DNA of 64,000 bases from Smittia aterrima (taxonomy: Eukaryota > Arthropoda > Insecta > Diptera > Chironomidae), in assembly GCA_033063855.1 (NCBI GenBank), contig CP093831.1, forward strand, positions 14,756,001 through 14,820,000. Reading direction: 5' to 3'. Below the pieces are notes generated by a model. The model made no database searches. It was not told where the DNA came from and saw nothing but the letters and a program-made list of their open reading frames with translations. The stretch's first letter is position 1. Each line of letters starts with the position of its first letter. This document shows, piece by piece, positions 60,932 to 64,000 of the stretch. Both the position numbers and the translations under genes were made by a program.

Positions 60932-63653
60932 GATTTTTTCCTTTGTGAATAGAAACTTTCGTTATAGATAACTTTTATTTTTCTTTTTTCGATAAAATTC
61001 AAATTTTAATTCGAGGAAAAAATTTCTTGTTTCTTTCTTTCGCGTTATGTAATTTTGCTCGAGTTTCAGAGTCTTTTTCTTTTTCAAATGTGAACCGAAT
61101 AAAAATATTTAAAAATAAAATGCTCAACAAAATCTTTTTTTTGCCTTCAACTGCACATTTTTATAATCAAACTAATTTTTTCTTTTCGAATCATAAACCG
61201 ATGAGAGATTTCTTCAATCAAAATAAGTATGATCGTTCACTCTCGTTAAAATCAATTCACCAATTCGTGATATTTTTCAAATAAATTTTCTTGTCGATGA
61301 TTATGTCGATGACGATCAGCGCGCAACAAGTTAAAAGCTTCGAAGGAACTGTCAACCAGCTCAAAGAAATTTCAAGGAAGACAATTTCTTCTTAACTTTT
61401 TCTTCTTAAAAATTATTATCGTAAAATAAAATTACGTGTTTTAAGTTCCGCTCGCGTTGGTATCCAACTCAAAACTAACTAAAAATAACGAAAATTCTTT
61501 TGCTTCAGCTTTAATGCTTCGAGAAAAGAGAATCGTGATATTATTTTTAGCATTTTCCTCTCTCACAATTCTCTCCTGCGTGATCTTGCCTGTGCTTGCT
61601 TTACTGCTTAACTTCTCAACTTTTATCGCGCGCTGCAATTGTGTTTCGGATGGAGATTTACTCACGATTGTATAACACACGTGAATGTATTAATAGGATT
61701 TCAATCTACTTTTTTATACATTTTCCTCTCTCACTTCTTGAGTAAAATTTGCGTGGGCCTTTTCATTCTATTGAAAATTAAATGAGACTTGGCATTCGAG
61801 GGTTAATTTTTTTTTCTCGTTCAGAGACATGACATAGCTTCGAACTTGGCATGATTCGTGATTCGTACGACAAACATTGTAAGATGAGTTGATATCGTTC
61901 TTCAATCTTGAAACTCGCCGCTTTTGTTTTTACAACTCAAAAACTTTTCTCACTTTTCAAATAGTGGAACAGCGACGAAGTTGTTTTATGTCTGCAATTA
62001 GTTAACTTATTTAACTTAAATAGCATTAAACAAGCAGCGACTCGTCTCATTGAGTCGCTCAATTTGTTTTCGCGCTCAGATTATCGAGAATTATTTTTAG
62101 ATGCAAGTCTTGCGTTCACAAACGAAATTCTTTCATTACTCATTGTTTTGAAAATTATTTCTTATTTCTTTCGTGGCTCAAACCGATCGTTGAAGATGAT
62201 TTGCTCGAAAACAATCACGACTAAAAGCAAATAAACTAAACGAGTCACAATGTTTATTTGGCGACTTAACAATCAAAGCTTGCGCTCGCAAATTGTCCAG
62301 AACGATTGTAGGCCACGTTAACGTCGTAAAAGAGAAATATTGGAACCTTTGGTAACGAAGGCATTGAAGAAGTGTGAATGTAATGATCTTGTAGGTTCGG
62401 AAAAATGTTTTCTCTGCGTGGGTCGCAACTATTTATCTTTGGCCTGGCCCGAAGTCTAAAAATATACTTTTTCTTCAATTTTTTCACGCCTGAACAGTTT
62501 AAAGATTTTCATTGAAAATCTGGTTTGAGTTTTTCGGCGTTTCCACATGAAATGTTTTCTTCTTTTGATTTTCCTTCAATTTTCTTCTTCTCTCTATTTT
62601 CAATTTCAATAGCTTCGAAAGAATTCAACAGCCACTTATTGTCGTCGCTGCTGCTCTTTGGATCCCTCGAACAAGTGTCTCAAATTAAAATTAAATCAAG
62701 TCGATGAGAACTTCTTCTAATTCACTTGAATTGAGCGAGGGTCGGCTCGTTTTGTGGGTTGAGTCAGACACGAATGAAAATCGATGAATAGCAGATATCC
62801 ATGCACTTTATGACCAGCTCGACTTTCTATTTAGGAAACGCTTATGCGTCACTGTGGGTAAGTGTTTACATATGCCCGGAATGTCGTTCATGACAAGCTC
62901 AATGTTTGGAGGATGAATCAAAAAGGTTCATCACCAGACTTCTGCTTTGATATTTTCATTTCAATCCGGTCTTAATGGATTGTTGAAAGAGTTGAGAATA
63001 ACATTCGGATCATCGTTATCCGTTTATTTGCTTTCGAAGACGAGGCAGGTGCTCGATTTTTTCGCAATTTTATGACGTCGGAGGATGAGTGATACGATGA
63101 ACTGTGAACACTCTTGGATCTGTTGATGAGCAGTATGTGAACGAATGCATCAACTGCGATATTAACGACTAAGACGATTGCGGTCATGTGTGAGACATTT
63201 AAGTTTTGACGCCAACTCACAACTTTACACACCCGAACCGGAAAATCGATATCTGATCTTGAACTTGATGTAATCGGGAATTTGATGAAACTCGAGCAGA
63301 ATCTTTAGATTCAGTAACACAATATTTTAACTTCAAACTTAAAGTACAGATTGATTTACTTGGTAAACTATTCGTTAATTCTGAATTCAACTTTGGAAAC
63401 TTACTTAGTCGTGTTATGACGTTTTATATCAAAAATATTCACTTATCCTTAACTTTAAATGAATTTACGGCACTTTAACTCAATTTGGCACAAGAATTTA
63501 TTTGTTTGAGATTTACTTTAGTGGATTTTGTTTAAATTAGTTTCGAGATTATGAGTTTGTTTCTCGCCGTCTGAGCAACGGAGCTCGGAGCTTACGAAAC
63601 AAAGCTTTTAAACTAAATCGACAAAGCTTGCAACTTCGAAAGCTAAGGGGTAT
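60932..63653. other. Upstream region of alpha-actinin, no gene supported
   Basis: It holds the alpha-actinin promoter and 5' UTR. Short open frames at 61441-61680, 62266-62487 and 62972-63232 (minus) have no recognisable domains or splice partners. A CACACACACACA-type run lies near 60392-60402 inside the preceding intron. Confidence 0.5.
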
Positions 63654-63838
63654 ACTGAGTGGTCAGTACGTTCATGAATCTGTTTATATATAAACCGATT
63701 CATGAACACACTCAGATCTAGTACCACTCAGTTTTTAGTAAGTACCACTCAGTTTGCTCAGTCAGTTTGCTCAGTCAGTTTTAGTACGGCTTTTTAGTAC
63801 CAATTCGGTTTTTTAGAACTCAGTTCGGATTTTAGTAC
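63654..63838. repeat. Nested inverted and direct repeats around a 38-bp palindrome
   Basis: The arm ACTGAGTGGT (63654-63663) is inverted as ACCACTCAGT at 63723-63732 and again at 63744-63753. Between the arms lies a palindrome at 63670-63707: GTTCATGAATC, then the self-complementary GTTTATATATAAAC, then GATTCATGAAC, with a single mismatch pair (63681/63696). Downstream are two 13-bp CAGTTTGCTCAGT copies (63750-63775) and three TTTTAGTAC copies (63779-63838). The organisation is unlike anything else in the window. Confidence 0.85.
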
Positions 63839-63926
63839 TGATGATTCGTATTTTTTTGTGTGAGATATTTCCCTGAAATATTCGTTTATTTTAATTATTA
63901 AGTCCTCACGACACTGAAGAAATAAA
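63685..63926 (+). promoter_or_regulatory. TATA / initiator / poly(A)-like signals, possible LTR
   Basis: TATATATAAA (63685-63694) lies 29 nt before a TCAGAT initiator-like site (A at 63714), and AATAAA follows at 63921-63926. A promoter and a poly(A) signal about 210 nt apart on the same strand is the layout of an LTR. The window ends too soon to see a primer-binding site or gag/pol. Confidence 0.3.
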
Positions 63927-64000
63927 GTTTGAGTTATTGAAAATTCATGTGTTAAGTAGTGTTGAGATTGTAAAGTCCGCGAAGTGAATCATCAGGTCCC

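Noticed and set aside
62266..62487. 73-residue minus-strand frame upstream of alpha-actinin
   Set aside because: No domain, leader, splice partner or family resemblance; length is within chance for this composition.
62972..63232. 86-residue minus-strand frame with one hydrophobic segment
   Set aside because: The hydrophobic stretch alone does not support a gene; no start context or partner exon was found.

Overview
The window looks like nuclear DNA of an insect, most likely a dipteran. It is AT-rich and has spliced genes with many 55-125 bp GT-AG introns. Its recognisable genes are animal ones: two unc-4-class homeobox genes, Hip1, alpha-actinin and a BTB adaptor. The tandem unc-4 / OdsH-like pair matches the arrangement I know from flies. 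No rRNA, tRNA, CRISPR array or bacterial-type operon was seen.

Layout. 1-31.8 kb is a gene-poor regulatory landscape around two tandem plus-strand homeobox genes: unc-4 (1127-14051, first intron 9.8 kb) and an OdsH-like paralogue (20346-23676). Both keep the same four-exon structure, a Q50 homeodomain and a C-terminal eh1 (Groucho-recruitment) motif. 31.8-39.1 kb holds a small ten-cysteine secreted protein and an eight-exon, two-Ig-domain protein with a signal peptide and a GPI-anchor-like tail, both on plus. 39.5-43.5 kb is a compact minus-strand trio of secreted low-complexity proteins. They share one cysteine domain with identical spacing (C-x4-C-x6-C-x19-C), and I do not recognise the family. 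44.3-49.6 kb (minus) is Hip1, the clathrin/actin endocytic adaptor, whose coiled coil is lengthened by internal duplication. 50.6-51.7 kb (plus) is a BTB protein with a weak MATH-like N-terminus, divergently transcribed from Hip1. 52.7-60.9 kb (minus) is alpha-actinin, with two mutually exclusive 86-nt exons ending the second CH domain. The last ~350 bp carry a near-perfect 38-bp palindrome, nested inverted repeats and promoter/poly(A)-like signals that resemble the start of a mobile element cut by the window edge.

How the genes relate. unc-4 and OdsH are duplicate transcriptional repressors. Hip1 and alpha-actinin both bind F-actin, one at clathrin pits and one cross-linking filaments, but their adjacency is probably incidental. 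The secreted trio is the part with the least known biology. All exon coordinates were read by eye from splice sites and frame continuity. Each multi-exon model closes in frame to a stop, but none is backed by transcript data here.
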